Shown one piece after another: positions 24,357 through 35,985 of a stretch of 64,000 nucleotides of DNA. The position numbers were made by a program, and so were the translations under genes. Source of the DNA: Hymenopellis radicata (lineage: Eukaryota; Basidiomycota; Agaricomycetes; Agaricales; Physalacriaceae); NCBI GenBank assembly GCA_015501595.1, contig JADNRX010000097.1, forward strand, positions 94,627 to 158,626. Direction: 5' to 3'. Numbering within the stretch: the first letter of the stretch is position 1; every line of letters starts with the position of its first letter. Under the pieces are notes generated by a model, which saw nothing but the letters and a program-made list of their open reading frames with translations, ran no database searches and was not told where the DNA came from.

Positions 24357-25630
24357 CTAACCCGTCTTGTTCTTGCTCCGTTTTCCGACCTGTGCTTGGA
24401 AACCACTCTTGATAGGGTTCACACTGCGTCGACTTCCGCACGACTCGCACGACATGAAGAAGATACGATTCTCTTTTGTTAGAAGAGTGTCCGGGGATTT
24501 GCAGGTCTTGCAGGTGACGTATTCGACTGAAACCATATAAATTAGAGTGCCGTTAGATTATAGGAAACCCATACCAATGTATCGTCGAAGAACGTTTTCA
24601 ACCTGCTTCTGCTGGAAACGACCTTTGATGACGAGGCGGCCAGCACCGTCGACACTACCAGTTGTACCCATTTCGGAAAAGAGGAATTGTATGACATGTT
24701 CGGGCTGATGATCTGTGAGTCATGGGTGGGGAAAGTATTGGCAGTTGCTTACCTGTCGATGCATTTTCTTGCAGATATCCGTAACGTTGGCGAAGATGGA
24801 ACGCTTGTTGCCTTCTCTGTGGATGGATGGAGGGGCGATGGTGTACCGCTTGCCGGATGAGGTGGATAGAAGAGATGGATTGGCCGCGTGGAGAAGAGAG
24901 TAAAAGCGTGTCAAGAGCTACAGAACGAGGGTCAATATACGGTGTATAGTTACGGACATGGCCTACCTCTGGATACATGTAGTCCCGGTCACTCTTTAGC
25001 CATGCCTCACCACCACTTCCTTCAACTGGGGGTGCGTCATGTTGAGCAAACGGATCATCGCCAAGCTCAGCTTCATCGATGTTGTCGAGATTAACGTTTG
25101 CCTCGACATCTTCGTCATCATCGTCGGCCTTTGACTTGGACTCGTTGAGCTCCTTCTCGAACGCCTCCAGATCAAACGCGGCCTTTTTCTTGGTGGATTT
25201 CTTTTTCTTTTTGAGATCGGAAAAGTCAAGATCATCACCAGCAGCAGCGGCGGCAGCTGGTGCAGTAGTTGGTGTCGAAGTACCAGAGTCATCGCCCTAG
25301 GTGCCGATCAGTATGTACTTGATTTAAGAAGAGAGATCATACCAAATCCAGTGGGATTTCCTTCTTTTTCTTCTTCTTCTTCATGTCACCGAACATTGCT
25401 TTGAATTCATCGTCTTCCTTCTTCTCTTTCTCATCGCCGCCGAGCTTCATCTGTTCGTGGGCGGTAGTAGAACCAAGATCGACTGCTTCGCCATTGATGG
25501 TGGTGTTGTCGATAGTCTCGGGTGCGGGGGCAGTGGGATCAGCGTCAGCGCCGAGAGGGTCCTCGGTGAACGCAACAATCTTTTTCTTGCGCTTTTTCAG
25601 GGAGGGATCGAATAGCGGCTCTTCAGACAT
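24357..25630 (-). CDS. SUI3: Translation initiation factor eIF2 subunit beta
   Basis: Cytosolic subunit of the eIF2 ternary complex (with GTP and initiator Met-tRNA). Five exons (25343-25630, 24967-25296, 24753-24917, 24575-24704, 24357-24526) give 360 residues in frame. The N-terminus [19 protein letters not shown] is followed by the expected polylysine boxes ([19 protein letters not shown]), the sites known in this family to bind eIF5/eIF2B-epsilon. The core includes [38 protein letters not shown] and [20 protein letters not shown]. The C2-C2 zinc finger is CKTC...CESC, ending [16 protein letters not shown] 25630 is preferred over an in-frame ATG at 25657 because it matches the family start. 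It is divergent from ATP synthase gamma, 101 bp away. Confidence 0.97.
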
Positions 25631-25731
25631 GATGATGGTGAGGATGAGGTGACTCAAGGGTGGGAAAAATGCCGTATTCGGAAGGAGAACGGGGTTGCCG
25701 AATCTGTCCGACGTTTCCTCAGTTTACTATC
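25631..25731. promoter_or_regulatory. 101-bp bidirectional promoter (eIF2-beta / ATP synthase gamma)
   Basis: The two start codons face away from each other across only 101 bp, so promoter elements and both 5' UTRs must share this stretch. No TATA box is visible. Confidence 0.75.
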
Positions 25732-26794
25732 ATGTTTGCCCGTCAGTCGCTCTCTCGGGTCGCCGCCCAAACGTCGTCGGCGCTGGCAGCGTCTCGCGGC
25801 GGTGCCAGGAATATGGCCACCCTCCGTGAAATTGAGCTGCGTCTCAAGTCGGTCCGCAACATTCAGAAAATTACCGGTGTATGCCCTCCCGCTCTGCCAG
25901 GAAAATTGGATTTATTTACGATATCTGCAGACTATGAAAATGATTGCATCCGCTGGCCTGGCTAAGGCTCAGCGTGCCATGGTGGCAGCCAAGCAGTACG
26001 GTGACGCCAACGCGGGTACGGAAAATACCAGTTGCAGCTTTGGCGAAATACTGACATTTCGCTTCAAGAGGTCTTTGCCACTTCTGACGAGGTGTCGGAG
26101 GGCAAGAAACTCTTCGTCGTCATATCCTCTGACAAGGGTCTCTGCGGTGGTATTCACTCCTCGGTCACCAAAGCTACTCGGCGCGCATTCACTGGCGTCG
26201 AATCCCCACTTGGTTCCACCGTCATAGAGGAGGACACCCCCATCATGATCATCGGTGACAAGGCCAAGGCCCAACTCGCCCGTGTGCACGCAAAGAACAT
26301 GCGCCTCACCTTCAACCAAATTGGTCGTGACGTCCCGTCATTTGCCGACGCTGCAAGCGTCGCCGACCTCATCATCACCAGCGGTGTCGAGTACGACTCG
26401 GTGGTCATCGTCTACAACAAGTTCATGTCCGCTATTTCCTATGAACCTCGTGCAATCGAGATCAAGGGAGAGAAGGCTCTGGCTGCTAGTGAAAACTTCA
26501 AGGTGTACGAGATGGAGGATGACTTCACCAGAGACCTCGCCCAATTCTCCCTCGCTAACGCCATCTACTCTGCACTCGTTGAAGGTCATGCATCTGAAAT
26601 CTCTGCCCGTCGGAACGCCATGGACAACGCGTCCAAGAACGCGACAGACATGATTGGTTCACTCCAGATGCAGTACAACCGTGGTCGCCAAGCCGCTATC
26701 ACCAATGAGTTGGTCGACATTATTACTGGTACGTGTTTGATGCTTCCAGTGGATAACTCTGGCTCACTGGTTCTCAGGTGCTAGTGCTCTGTGA
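25732..26794 (+). CDS. ATP3: Mitochondrial F1 ATP synthase subunit gamma
   Basis: The central stalk of the mitochondrial F1-ATPase. Four exons (25732-25878, 25931-26015, 26069-26728, 26778-26794) give 302 residues. The N-terminal MFARQSLSRVAAQTSSALAA is Arg/Ser/Ala-rich without acids, as expected of a mitochondrial presequence. The mature start ATLREIELRLKSVRNIQKIT and the following TMKMIASAGLAKAQRAMVAA are the coiled-coil signature. FVVISSDKGLCGGIHSSVTK and the C-terminal SRRNAMD-type helix (EISARRNAMDNASKNATDMI, NRGRQAAITNELVDIITGAS) match the ATP synthase gamma signature. The last exon is 17 nt. The model appears intact. Confidence 0.97.
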
Positions 26795-26799
26795 GCGTC

Positions 26800-27800
26800 T
26801 ACGAAGTAGTGATGGTATGTCTTCTTCTTCTTCATTATTCAAGAATGACCATTTACGAAATGATGCAGTGTCGTACTTAGACTTATTAATGGATGAAAAT
26901 CGAACCTTGTCGGACATATTTGATTGAAGAATGTTAGGAGTGTCCAATGACCAACCTTTCCATCTCAGTGCGCGCTATCGCATTTGTCTACACCCTCCTG
27001 TGGTCATCTTTGGTCCCATTGTAAGCCCTGAATCTACAAGCCCTCTCGCGACCTGCATCCAGGACGTTGTCTGTCTCGAAGAGTCGCTTAAAACCTGATT
27101 AGGGCTCAGGTGCACCAGAGTCGTTGGGATAAACGATACGGTACTGATTGGAGAACGTACAGTGAAACCTTTAACGCCACCGCCGACAACCACGATGCGC
27201 TTCTTGGCTTCCCTTGAGCAGGTCGTCCGTGGTGGAGTACCAGATCGTCGTTGAGAAGAGTCAAGAACAAGTTGGGTGCGGTGGCGACGGACATTGTAGG
27301 CGATAGAACAAGTGCGGTCTTGGTGTGAAACAACGCCGTGGGCGTTCACCCTTCTTATGCACGAACGTCGCGTCCTGAGAAGCTCCATTTGACTTGTTGG
27401 CAATTCAGGATCCATAACGGCGCGATAAATCCGGCGGAGAGCTTTCTATGGCTATTGTCTGGTGAGTGCATCGCGCCGCTCTGTCAGTCATTATCAAAGC
27501 TTCATCGGCCGGCCTCGTCTAGACTTTGAAGTTTGTACATATCGGTGATTCCCATTAGCAGCGAGCATATCGGTGGCGCCACTGCCATGGCGGAAGACGC
27601 CAGTGAGATCAAAAGAGTATCAAAAGTCACTTCCGGCATTGTTTTGATATCCAAATCAGGCTATCACTGTCAGCTGAGTTGACGGCGCTTGACAAAAACT
27701 TCTGTTCCCGCTTTTTTGGCACCACATGCTCATGAGCGCATTTGATGCCGGACCGGGATACATTTAAGAGGAACTAAAGCCTCCCAGCCCCTTTGAACGT
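26800..27800. other. Intergenic region
   Basis: Between ATP3 and the GMC gene. A 146-codon minus-strand ORF (26975-27415) has no protein-like pattern. A poly-pyrimidine tract (TCTTCTTCTTCTTCATT) follows the ATP3 stop. Confidence 0.45.
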
Positions 27801-27804
27801 TGCC

Positions 27805-30262
27805 ATGTTCTCGTCACTCTCTACCATCGTCGCTCTTTTATTTCTTTTCCCAATCGCTCAGGCTCAATGCCCCGACGCCTCGGATGCGGACTATGACTAT
27901 ATAGTTGTCGGGTCAGGTACTTTTGCGTGTATGATTTCTGAAATGACGTCGCGCTGATCGTCTCCTGAACAAGGTGCTGGCGGTGGGCCTGTTGCCGCTC
28001 GTTTAGCTGAAGCTGGATTTTCCGGTGTGTCTCTGCAGCATTCGCGTGTGGTATCAAGTCTTACTCTTGTTTCAACAGTCCTCGTGGTCGACGCGGGGCA
28101 CGACATCAATAGTATCAATACGACTATTCCTCTCTATTTTGTACGTTCCGTCGAAGGTGTGTGGTTGGCATCCCTCCTTGCCTGACTGAGTCACAATAAA
28201 CATATCTGCAGATGAAGCTCTTGAATTGGCTTATACCCTCAATGAATATCCTGCAGACTTTGAGTTCCAGAAAAGCTCGTGGTATCCTCGAGCACGCGGC
28301 CTTGGAGGTTCTACCGTGAGTGGGTTCATCCCTCGCTTTCACGCCATCAATTCAATTTGGAGCAGATACACAACGCGATGATCAACATTATCGCCGAGAC
28401 GCGCTCCGACTTTGACGGCCTCGCGTCCATGTTCAACGATTCGACGTGGTCGAGAGACAACATGCAGAACTACTTCAAGAAGATTGAGCGACACGTCTAT
28501 CCTGTCCTTAACGATGACCACGGCACCGACGGGTGGCTTACGACAAATATGAACCCTGTCCTCGCCGTGTTGAACCCGATGTTTTTAGGTATTGACATGG
28601 CCTCCGATTCCTCTAAAGCCTCTCTAAGTCTAATGACTTTTCTCAAGATCTGCAAATCGTCGACTTCATCGCTTCGATCACGCTCTCTGGTCTTCCTGTA
28701 CTCGATCTCAACAGCATTGCCGGGGACGACGCTGTGGGTGTTACTATGCCCAGTTTCACTATCACGGAAAACTACACCCGGTCTTCCGTCCGCGATCGCT
28801 TGGTCAATGTCGAAGAGACCAGCGGCCGGTTGACGTTCACGCTTGACACACTGGCGACGAAAGTGCTGACGTGCAACGACAGTGAGTCCGGTTCGGTGAA
28901 GGCTTATGGCGTGGAAATGGCCCCCGGCGCGGCGCTTCCTGTCGCCGGTAATTTTCACGGAAAGCAAGACCTGAATACGACTGTCGTCACGGCGAAGAAG
29001 GAGGTTATTGTTAGTGCAGGGGCGTTCCAGAGTCCTCAACTGGTATGCTCTCCCTCAGTTCGCAAGTCGTTTCGAAGCTAATGTCGTTCTCACAAGCTGA
29101 TGGTAATGTGCTACATACCTCTTCCCCGTTCCTCGTGATCTAATCGTCGTAGCTTTCTGGATTGGGGATCGAGAACACCTGCAGCAGTTCGGAATAGAGT
29201 CGGTGATGCATCTTCCGGGTGTTGGAATGAATATGCAAGGTGAGAGAGGTCTGTCTGTCTCGTGTACCGTGTTGCCTATTCAGCAGATCATGACGAGATC
29301 AGCGTTATCTGGCGAATGAGGCAGAACTATTCGATATTCGATGGATGTGTTCTACTTCCGGACCCAGAACAGGATCCATGTCTTGCTTATTACCAGGAGG
29401 GCCATCAGAACCTATACTCGTTCGGAGGCGCTATCTCCTCTGTGACGTCAAAGTCTCGTCCCGAATACACTGAACCTGATATGCTGACATATTGGGAGCC
29501 TGCACATTTCCAAGGATTCGTCAGAGGTATTTCTGTCCGGTTCTGTGCCCCCAAAAAGTCAACGCTAAGACCTTCAGGCTTCTCGCAGGCCCTCGTAGAC
29601 AATCCCAACACAGTCACCGCCGTACATTTAAAGGCTCATCCCTCGTCGAAGGGTACAGTCCGCTTGACTGGCTCGCATCCTCAAGATCTCCTTGATATCC
29701 AGAAGAATCATTTCCAGGGCGAGGACGGGCTGAGGGACGTGGAGGACTTGCGGAATGCGATCAAGCATTCGCGGGAGGTGATGAAGACGTTGCCTGTGGC
29801 GCTACATGTTGTTGAGGAGATATTCCCGGGGACGATGCGCAGAGTGATGAAGCCATTGACGCGCATATCTACAATAACATTTTCGGTTAGCGACGGTGAT
29901 TTTTGCAGCGAAGCGTACTGATGAGTTCACGTATGATAGGACATCACATTTGTTGCACGAACGCGATGGGCACGGACGATGGTATGCGCTTCATCGCCCC
30001 ATCATGATACATGTTAGTTAACTTGGAGGTGTGTAGACGAATACGCTGTTCTGGATGGCGATTTCCGAGTGCGGGGTGTACAAAACTTGCGGGTGGTCGA
30101 TGCCAGCTCGTGGCCCATCGTTCCAGGATACTTTGTTACCACACCTTTCTATATGGTCTGTTTTCGGTGGTTGTCTCTTTGTTTTAGTGACGCTCACGAT
30201 GTGGTATGTAGGCTTCGGAGAAGGCCGCAGACGTGATCATAGCAGCTGGAAAGTCGGCCTGA
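27805..30262 (+). CDS. Secreted GMC-family FAD oxidoreductase (two one-base shifts)
   Basis: Glucose-methanol-choline flavoenzyme (aryl-alcohol oxidase/choline-dehydrogenase-like group), predicted extracellular. The signal peptide MFSSLSTIVALLFLFPIAQA is followed by the FAD dinucleotide fold DYDYIVVGSGAGGGPVAARL, closing at VLVVDAGHD. GMC signature 1 is RARGLGGSTIHNAMINI; signature 2 is GAFQSPQLLMLSGIG. The C-terminus has GHHICCTNAMGTDDDEYAVL with the likely catalytic His pair, then VRGVQNLRVVDASSWPIVPG and SEKAADVIIAAGKSA. At least ten introns; the LM of signature 2 is a 6-nt exon (29097-29102). Two places need one added base: GGATTGG at 29159-29165 and the CCCGGGG run at 29825-29831 (PGDDAQ). 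As written the protein would break there. Substrate (alcohol, sugar) is not predictable. Confidence 0.9.
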
Positions 30263-30382
30263 GTGCTCTAACTAGTACGTTACTATACAGTACCAGTCTT
30301 CAAGCTTCAAGGACAGTTCTTCGACTTGCGTATTACTGAGATGTCGGAAAGATGTGAAGTCAAATCTGATACATTTGCGCAT

Positions 30383-30456
30383 GGGTCGATGGCGTAGTTG
30401 GTTATCGCATCTGTCTAACACACAGAAGGTCCTCAGTTCGAACCTGGGTCGACTCA
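30383..30456 (+). tRNA. tRNA-Val (anticodon AAC)
   Basis: A full cloverleaf without intron. The acceptor stem GGGTCGA pairs with TCGACTC (one G-T pair). D-arm GCG/CGC encloses TAGTTGGTTAT. The anticodon stem TCTGT/ACAGA encloses CTAACAC with AAC at 30417-30419. The T-arm CTCAG-TTCGAAC-CTGGG is followed by discriminator A at 30456. CCA is not encoded, as expected in eukaryotes. Confidence 0.93.
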
Positions 30457-30459
30457 ATG

Positions 30460-31269
30460 GGCAGAAATCAGTCATGTTTTTCGGTAGTTCCGCGGACCGT
30501 ATTTTCATTTTTACCATCGAGCACCCTGCCACCCGGGTAGAGTAGCGCAGTAAACCTCCCGGGGGGTGTAACATAGTAAGTTGTAACGGGGCCCCCAGGG
30601 CTTAGTTCTGAAACCGTTAGTAACGGTTTCGATACCAGCACGTGATGTGGCGTTGATGTGGAGCCGCCTTGAGTTCAAACTTACTTTCTCAGCGGGGGTT
30701 ATTAACTGGTTAAATTGATAATATTTGAGGTATCCTGCACAACCCTAATGTCTTTGTGGCTGCGCACTGATGCTACTAGCTCTAAAGCACCGTGATGATT
30801 TCCCCACTGTCCTCGCGAACACCAGCTAAGTAGTCTGGAACCAGTTTTGTATGCCACATTTTCTCCTGCCATCTCCAAATGCCCCTAAAATTACATCTTC
30901 TCCAAGCTCCCACTGTTCAGTTGTTATACTTACCGTTGATTTACCAAGCTGAAAGCATGAAGATGTTTATGCAAGCACGAAATCTGAACCATGAACAAGC
31001 ACAGCGGCCTAAATTACGAAGTCTCTTGACTGCTTGAGTTTTTGCAGGGGCGAGGAGAGAACAATTGACTGAGGATACTTGAAGTTGCGTGGTACTGTCA
31101 ACAGGGCAAAGTCAATCTTGCAAACTATCTAGGAAGGGCAGTCCGCAGACTGCAACCGCAACTACTAGAATGGAATTAAGATAACACGAAGCGAATGTTA
31201 GGTAATGAATGTCTGGTGGAAGGAACGACATGAGCCCACGAGTGAGAATGAATCCACTAGATCCACCTT
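30460..31269. other. Intergenic region
   Basis: Between tRNA-Val and the 3' end of the P450 gene. No coding frame or repeat was recognised. Confidence 0.5.
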
Positions 31270-33388
31270 CTAATGCACCATTGAGACGTGTAGCGGTAGC
31301 TGGCCCGCTTTCCCGTCGACAAATGGATTGAGTGCGGGTGCGAACCTCTTTTCAACAACCGCGCCTGTGTCCTTGAACTCGAATGATTTGATTAGGACCG
31401 ATAAGATGATTTTCAGCTCCATGACAGCTAACGAGAGTTAGACAACAAGACTCTGTCATACATAACGACGAACCAAGACGCCATCCAATACAGTTGCGTG
31501 GTCCATCTGCAAAAGTGGTCACATTTGCGAATGGACCATGGGGGAGCCCGGCGGAGGGCAAACCGCCGGGAACGAGCCATCTCTCAGGGTTGAATTCAGC
31601 TGCGTCGGGGCCCCAGGTCGCGGGGTTAACGTTCAGCACAGTGAATGGAATGACGAAGCGCTACTCCCAAGTCAGAATATGCATGAAGGATAACAGTCTA
31701 CCTTTGCTTACCTGCCCAGCTTTCACGTGGAAGCTTTGCGCCAATTTACCATCGAGCATCTTGATGGGCGTCTGCAACGGGATAACATCGTCGCGCGTCA
31801 CAACACGTTCTGTGTCGTGAGGTATGGGAAATAGTCGTAGTCTAATGGACCGTTAGGGCGAAGTGAAATCTGGGATCGCTACAGGTATTACTCACCCTTC
31901 GCGAGTCACAGCATCAAGGTAAGGGAGTTTGTCCAATACAGTATAGTCACCTAAGCTGATATGCTGAAGTTCTGCCCGAAGAGCAGCCTGCGCATCAAGA
32001 TCCTTAGAGAGAGCGTAAAGGGTAAACACCAGGACGTTCGAAGTCGTTTCGTGGCCAGCGATTCTGAAGTTCGCGTTAGATATGCCAGACATAGCTACGC
32101 GTCGCTCAGGTATACATACAAGAATGTGACGATCTGCAGACCTGTCAGTCATTGTGTACGAGAAGAGGAAGACCACCTACGTTGTCGAGTAATTCTTGAT
32201 GACTGAGACTTGAATCTTTGACGAGGAGAGAGAATAAATCTGTACCCGCGCGGTTGACCTCGTTTTGTTCTAAAAGCTTCTTGCCGATGTTTTGAACCGT
32301 TCTTTTGGCGACGGAGTCTTGTTGGAGTGCAGGAATAGGGAGGGACGAAACCCAAGGGAAAATACTGAGAATTAACGGTGGGAGAAAGCCGTAAGCGAAT
32401 GTCGAAAACTGTTGTACATCTGAGAGCCAGGACTCGGTAATGGTGAGAGACTCGGGGCTGTCATAAGCATAAGCCTGGCCGAAGCCAATGCTCGCAATAG
32501 CTTCAAACCTAGGTGTAGAGGTGCAAGATAAGTTATTGACTCTTATGAGATGAGACAACGTACGTGCAAGCCTCAAGGTACATTGGCATATTGAGGACAG
32601 CTGAGTTGCTACCGCTGCGCTCAATATCGGAGACAATTCTTTGGACACACTGGGAAACGGTAAGCGCATACCAATGAAGTCAATTGGATTATGGTACTTT
32701 GTCGACACACTTCCAGACATCATCGGACATGTTTCTGACGGCTCCAGCGCTACGATTGTCAGTTGAGCCTTTCTATTGTGGTCTAACGGATTTTAAGTAA
32801 GACGCACCTAAAGGCGTGCACGACGACCTTACGCAAGTGCTTATGTTCATCACCCTCGGCCCAAACGATCCCTCTGCCAAGTAACTTCTCAATGATTGGG
32901 AGAAAAGCAGGGTCCTTGACTGTAAAGGATTTCAGAGACCGAACGAACATCGTTCACAAAACTCACCATAGTTGTAAGCATCTTGGAAGATATGACGAGC
33001 GGCCAGGTTATCCGCTATTACGACCTGGAGAAACACGCGTTTCGTAACAGCTTCGGAGACCAACGGCAAAACGGCGTTACGTACGATATCAGGTCGAAAG
33101 AGAGCAGCTTTTATCCTGTACACCGGTGCAATGTTGAGGGTCCATCGCAAGTATTCAGCGACGACTTCGCCTTTGAAGACTCGTAGCTGATGTCCCCAGA
33201 GAAAACTGGCTTCGGAACGAGGCTGCCAAAAATGAATATCACGGGTAGCGAAGGGAAGGATAAATTCTCACCGCCGTCGGGAGACAACGCGTAGGTAGAC
33301 GCAAGCGACTTGTTAGAACCGAAAGGAACCAGATTGAAACGATAGCGAGGAGTACGGTCCATTCATAGGAAAAGGGTTTCGAATCCAT
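31270..33388 (-). CDS. Cytochrome P450 monooxygenase
   Basis: ER-membrane haem monooxygenase in about 12 exons on the minus strand. It starts at ATG 33388 with an N-terminal anchor (EWTVLLAIVSIWFLSVL) and ends HVSMVH at 31270. Landmarks in order are RSEASFLWGHQLRVFKGE, FLPIIEKLLGRGIVWAEGDE, HKHLRKVVVHAFSAGAVRNM, the I-helix oxygen-binding motif IAGHETTSN, the K-helix ExxR as EGLRLFP, FNPERW, and the haem-binding loop FADGPRNCIGWRLA with Cys as iron ligand. Frames agree across all joins examined, for example GAAGG|A making EGLR and TTCTT|A making FLIAGHE. It appears intact. It belongs to the many basidiomycete P450s without known substrate; its neighbour is a GMC oxidase. Confidence 0.95.
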
Positions 33389-34363
33389 TTGCGGGTGGAG
33401 ACGATCCGTCAACGAGTGAGAGGGAAACGAAAGAAATATCGTCTTATAACCGCCGTAGCCTGCTAGTTGCGGAATATCGGAAACGCAGAAGCTTAACAGG
33501 AGGACCTCGAGAGGGCTGAGAAGGTCAGTGTGAGAAAATTGAGGCCTACTCCCGGTTAATTGAAGATCTACGGAGTGGCATGGACAGCGGGAGTGATCCA
33601 TCCACCACTGGTTAAGATTGGATGGGGCATTGCACCCGCCAAGAGAGAGCGTTCCACTGTAGGGTACATTACGGCCACTCCGCGAGCGTCTGAGCTTAAC
33701 ATGGAGGCGCGTACTACCACGACGTCCGCCGTGATAATTGATTGCCTCATTGGTCCGATCAATTTAAATGATACCGCGCTCGGACTTTTCCTTTGACGAA
33801 AACGCGGCGAGAACAAGAGACAAGAGAATCGGGCTGAGAACACTAGTCCAACCTCTCTGACCAGGAGCGATGTGATGCCCACAGGAGGGTACATGGTAGA
33901 TGTCAAAGATCGATGATTGTAGAGGAACCCTAACCCTAAAATGCTTTAATAAATTTAGACTCTTCTCCTCCTCGGAGTCGTTGCCTTAACCTCCGAGTCT
34001 CACACCCATAGAGGCATTCCCGATGAGATGCTAAAGACACGACAACTTGTCGGTCTTGGTCTTCAATAAAGCAGTGCGTCATGTCAAAGAGTCCCTTCCT
34101 CCAGTGCCATGTCTTCGTTCTCCTTCCCGACCCTAACTCGGATTCAACTCGTCTATCGCACAACGCGTCTCTGTGCAATGTGTGTGATTGGATATAAATT
34201 AAGTATAGAAACTCTGGTCACGCTACGAGAATACTGCTTTTCAGCGCAGTCTTAAATACAGGATACATAGTAGGCATTGGACAGTGGACCTTGGAATGAT
34301 CGCTCCCCGGCCCTAGATTGATATTTAAGATATAATGGAATGGCAGTCGCGGCTTTCATGCAC
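33389..34363. other. Intergenic region
   Basis: Upstream of the P450 gene and downstream of the 7TM gene. Short ORFs only. It contains the telomere-like motif at 33927-33941. Confidence 0.5.
33927..33941 (+). promoter_or_regulatory. Telobox-like AACCCTAACCCTAAA
   Basis: Two CCCTAA units in a row. Such teloboxes bind telomere-repeat factors and occur in promoters of fungal growth genes; it may equally be a tiny interstitial telomere repeat or chance. It lies about 540 bp upstream of the P450 start. Confidence 0.3.
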
Positions 34364-35676
34364 TCATTTAGCTTCTCCTATAATACCACCGGTGGCGTAG
34401 CTGGACATCTCCCAGCTTCGTGCCTTGTCCGACGTCGCGTGAACGCTATCAGGCCGACCGATGCTGTTGCCCGACTGTAGAGAGATGCGCGGTGCCACAA
34501 TCATGCGAGAGCTTCGCGCCTTTGCAGGTGCATTACGAGAGACCGAAACGATGATCAAGTTGAACGTTATCCCGATTATTTGCACGATCTAGAAATGCGC
34601 GCGCCAATTGAGTCCATCACCGAAGCGTGCGGGTGGAGGAAACAACTCACCGTGTCCTGCATCAAGGAAGACGCGTTATTTGATGAGACATACATGCCGA
34701 AGAAGATGAGAGTTGTCACGGTGTACAACAGTCCGGATTCAATCATCATCACCTTCACTCTCAGGAGAGTGCCGGGATGGCGATCCAAGACTGCATCTGC
34801 CACGGGCGGAGTGAATCTCGTGAAGACGGTAGACGATCATGGCTGGATAAGTGCGTTAGCCAACCGTACATCCAGAAGACGAAACCACAGCTTACACGTA
34901 GTGAGAACATTGGTCGACAAGGTCAACGACAGCATACTCATCAGGTACGGCGTCAATTGCGAATCAACGTCCTCGTTTGGGTCAAGATGCGCTTGAGTAT
35001 AGACAGTCATCACGCCGCATACTAACCCACTTCGTCAGTGTGAGGGGGTATCATGCGTAAAAAGTCGGACCTGTCTCCGCGATCAAGAACAGCGTAGGAA
35101 AGAATATAACCACTGCCTTACGTCCATGGATCACCCAGCACCTGTAAATCTAACCAAGTCGTATGAGCCAGGACACATCACGATCGGGATCGCGCGGACG
35201 TACGAGTATGCAATCGCCCATGAATGTCTGTCCGACGTAGTCCGCTCTTTTTATGATCGCAATAGTGCTTCCCATATTGTTGAACCAGTCCGAGGGATCC
35301 CCGCGGTAGTAGATAAACCCCTCAAGATTCAGTCGAACGCTGAGGGAGGCGTTGAGAGTCGCGAATACGAGGAGCGTGATCGTGGCAAGGATCATGGGCC
35401 AATTTAGAAGATGCGTCCGCTTGAAATAGCCCTCATGCCAGACGAGCGTCTTCATGCAGAGTAGAAACGAAATGAGAAAGATCCCTGGCACTGTGCATGA
35501 GCGAGAGAAAGAGATTTCGTTCATAACCCGAAATTAAACGCACTTGTAGGCCATCAGTCCTGTACGACTTGCCAGAGTTGCTGAAATGGCACGCACCCGT
35601 ACAACACGTTTTCCGTGAACATCCCAACGACCTGCGCCTCCGCGGCACTGGATCCTGCATCTTCAGAGCTCGACAT
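34364..35676 (-). CDS. Seven-transmembrane fungal membrane protein
   Basis: Multi-pass protein of the large Agaricomycete 7TM family of unknown function. From ATG 35676 (MSSSEDAGSSAAEAQVVGMF, then TENVLYG) the spliced text runs IFLISFLLCMKTLVWHEGYF, WPMILATITLLVFATLNASL, RADYVGQTFMGDCILIYRCW, VIHGRKAVVIFFPTLFLIAE, VCGVMTVYTQAHLDPNEDVD, RVKVMMIESGLLYTVTTLIF and VQIIGITFNLIIVSVSR, ending GGIIGEAK at 34364. The family pattern (GDxxLIYRCWVI, MIIESGLLYT, VQIIGITFNLIIVR) is clear. Two joins are not clean: after LYG, and near 34800 where YRLHEIHS must shift into PVADAVLDRHPGTLLR. One-base errors there are possible. A sensory or transport role is only a guess. Confidence 0.75.
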
Positions 35677-35985
35677 CGTGTCAACTGGTTAAAACTGGGA
35701 AGAAACGCCACGGTGCTCGAGCCATTCAAAAGGCTGATGGACCATTCATCATTGAAATACACGCTAGGTACGATTCGGACGGAGGGCGCTTGTTTTTACC
35801 CCCACAAACAGTGTAATCATCAAAAAATCGCGACGAACGTTCGTCTGTAAAGATAGTCACGTTCCCCGATTGGAAAATGTGCGCAGTCTGCTTGTTGTAC
35901 GTAGTGCATCCGCCCCATGACGCTGACTGGGAAAGAAAAAGTATTCAGTTGTTGTTCTACGCTGTCGTACACATCAAAAGTCCGA

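Noticed and set aside
26338..26589. Antisense ORFs opposite ATP synthase gamma
   Set aside because: Shadows of a conserved coding exon; no independent support.
26975..27415. 146-codon minus-strand ORF with an IVVVGGG stretch
   Set aside because: The Gly-rich bit suggests a dinucleotide fold, but the surroundings are Arg/Ser/Thr-rich text without any fold pattern, and there is no plausible start context.
29792..29824. A 32-nt intron in the GMC gene instead of a missing base
   Set aside because: It would be in frame but is shorter than any other intron here and would delete the conserved VEEIFPGDDAQ segment; a missing base in CCCGGGG is simpler.
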